This document shows, one piece after another, positions 63,005 to 64,000 of a stretch of DNA of 64,000 nt (position 1 is the first letter of the stretch; every line of letters begins with the position of its first letter). The translations under genes and the position numbers were made by a program. The notes under the pieces are model-generated. The model was given only the letters and a program-made list of their open reading frames with translations. It did not search any database and was not told where the DNA came from. The stretch is from Solirubrobacter sp963724195. GTDB taxonomy: Bacteria > Actinomycetota > Thermoleophilia > Solirubrobacterales > Solirubrobacteraceae. The DNA lies in contig CAVRTQ010000013.1 in NCBI GenBank assembly GCA_963724195.1, positions 1-64,000 on the forward strand, read 5' to 3'.

Positions 63005-64000
63005 TGATCTGGACGTCGACGGGAAACGCGTCCTCGTCCGCGTGGACTTCAACGTCCCGCTGGACGATGCGCGCAACATCACCGACGACGCCCGTATCCA
63101 GGCGGCGCTCCCCACGCTGAAAGAGCTGCGCGAGAAGGGGGCCTCCGGGCTCGTCCTGCTCGCGCACCTCGGCCGGCCCAAGGGTGTCGACCCCAAGTTC
63201 TCGCTCAAGCCGGCGGCTGACCGGCTGGGCGAGCTGCTCGGGGTCGACGTGGTGCTGGCCCCCGACCTCGACGACGTCCCCGCGGGGGAGGTCGTGATGG
63301 TCGAGAACGTCCGCTACTTCGAGGGCGAGACGAAGAACAACGAGGACCTGGCGAAGCGCTACGCCAAGCTCGCCGACGTCTACGTCAACGACGCGTTCGG
63401 CGCGGCGCACCGCGCGCACGCCTCCACGGAGGCGGTCGCGCACCTGCTGCCGTCGGCCGCGGGGCGTCTGCTCGAGCGTGAGGTCAAGACGCTCAACGGC
63501 ATCCTCGAAGACCCGAAGCGGCCGATGGTGGCCGTCGTCGGCGGCGCGAAGGTGACGGACAAGATCGGCGTGCTCGAGGCGTTCCTCGAGCAGGCCGACA
63601 CGGTCCTCATCGGCGGCGCCATGTGCTTCCCGTTCTTCAAGGCCCAGGGCCATGACGTCGGGTCCTCGCTGTGCGAGGAGGAGGGCCTGGAGCCCGCCAA
63701 GGCACTGCTCGGCAACGAGAAGCTCGAGCTGCCGACGGACCTCGTCCTCGGCCGCGAGTTCAGCGCCGACACCGAGGTGCGGGCGCTGGACGGCATCGAC
63801 GTGGAGGACGGCTGGATGGGCCTCGACGTCGGGCCCGGCACGGCCGAGCGCTACAGCGCGATCATCGCCGCGGCGGGCACGGTGTTCTGGAACGGGCCGA
63901 TGGGCGCGTTCGAGCTCGAGCCGTTCGCCGCGGGCACCAAGGCCGTCGCCGAGGCGATGGCCGCGACGGACGCCACCACCGTTGTCGGTGGCGGCGATTC
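62991..64000 (+). CDS. pgk: Phosphoglycerate kinase, 3' truncated by the window
   Basis: 336 of about 395 residues. GTG 62991 opens RTLDDLDVDGKRVLVRVDFNVPLDD; further LLAHLGRPKG, VMVENVRYFEGE, YVNDAFGAAHRAHAS, VGGAKVTDKIGVLEAFL, MCFPFFKAQG, FWNGPMGAFE and VVGGGDS at the edge. Transfers phosphate from 1,3-bisphosphoglycerate to ADP. Starting inside the gap gene in another frame is normal for this operon. Confidence 0.95.

Overview
The window is about 70% GC DNA from an actinobacterium. The best fit is Thermoleophilia, order Solirubrobacterales. This rests on gene content recognised from memory (uvrC-rapZ-gap-pgk, ECF sigma genes with STAS or CU044_5270-type partners, a C-terminal surface-type domain shared by secreted enzymes), on actinobacterial-style PHO boxes built of 11-nt repeats, and on many apparently leaderless genes with a TANNNT hexamer 6-8 nt before the start codon. 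No rRNA, tRNA or CRISPR array was found.

Layout. 0-4 kb: end of a nuclease gene and a ferric-iron-type ABC importer (ATPase divergent from binding protein and permease). 4-13.6 kb: an accessory stretch with a secreted protein, an oxidoreductase, an IS110 remnant, a GT39-like membrane glycosyltransferase, a DUF2252 protein, a PaaK-like ligase and several gene remnants. 14-19.3 kb: ECF sigma/CU044-type pair, a cupin-TetR chimera, HD hydrolase, trmO, pentapeptide protein, alcohol dehydrogenase and PadR regulator. 19.3-21.8 kb: modABC molybdate importer. 22-25.8 kb: a second ECF sigma with SnoaL-like tail, overlapped by an antisense STAS gene, a membrane protein and a large secreted protein. 25.9-35.3 kb: ROK regulator, MFS permease, LuxR-type ATPase regulator and a large secreted alpha-L-rhamnosidase, probably a rhamnoside-use locus. 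35.3-37.6 kb: aminoglycoside phosphotransferase-like gene and small genes. 37.6-44.8 kb: a phosphate regulon with a DUF47 protein, three PHO boxes, a stand-alone winged-helix protein, pstSCAB, phoU and a PhoB-like regulator. 44.9-48.6 kb: a minimal Tad-like locus ending in a fusion of a TadE/TadG-like anchor, a DD-carboxypeptidase and a lytic transglycosylase. 48.6-57.2 kb: Uma2 protein, secreted M14 carboxypeptidase, a Cys/His-repeat lipoprotein pair, an MFS gene split by REP-like palindromes, threonine aldolase/VOC operon and a secreted glycosidase. 57.3-64 kb: uvrC, rapZ, an inverted-repeat element, tetR/oxidoreductase, gap and the start of pgk.

Caution on reading frames. About twenty genes between 12 and 55 kb, including pstSCAB-phoU, modB, trmO and the rhamnosidase, are broken by one-base insertions or deletions, mostly in short G or C runs, while the protein similarity carries straight on in another frame. 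I treat these as probable sequence errors and give whole-gene spans. The true remnants (IS110, DUF1810, sedolisin, histidine kinase, pstC fragment) lack large parts of their families and are labelled separately.

The most unusual items are the anchor/VanY/transglycosylase fusion, the lipoprotein with eight Cys-Cys hairpins and HGxxH-like motifs, the 46- and 23-codon repeats inserted in the rhamnosidase, the C-terminal domain shared by two unrelated secreted enzymes, and two palindromic elements that recode or split genes.
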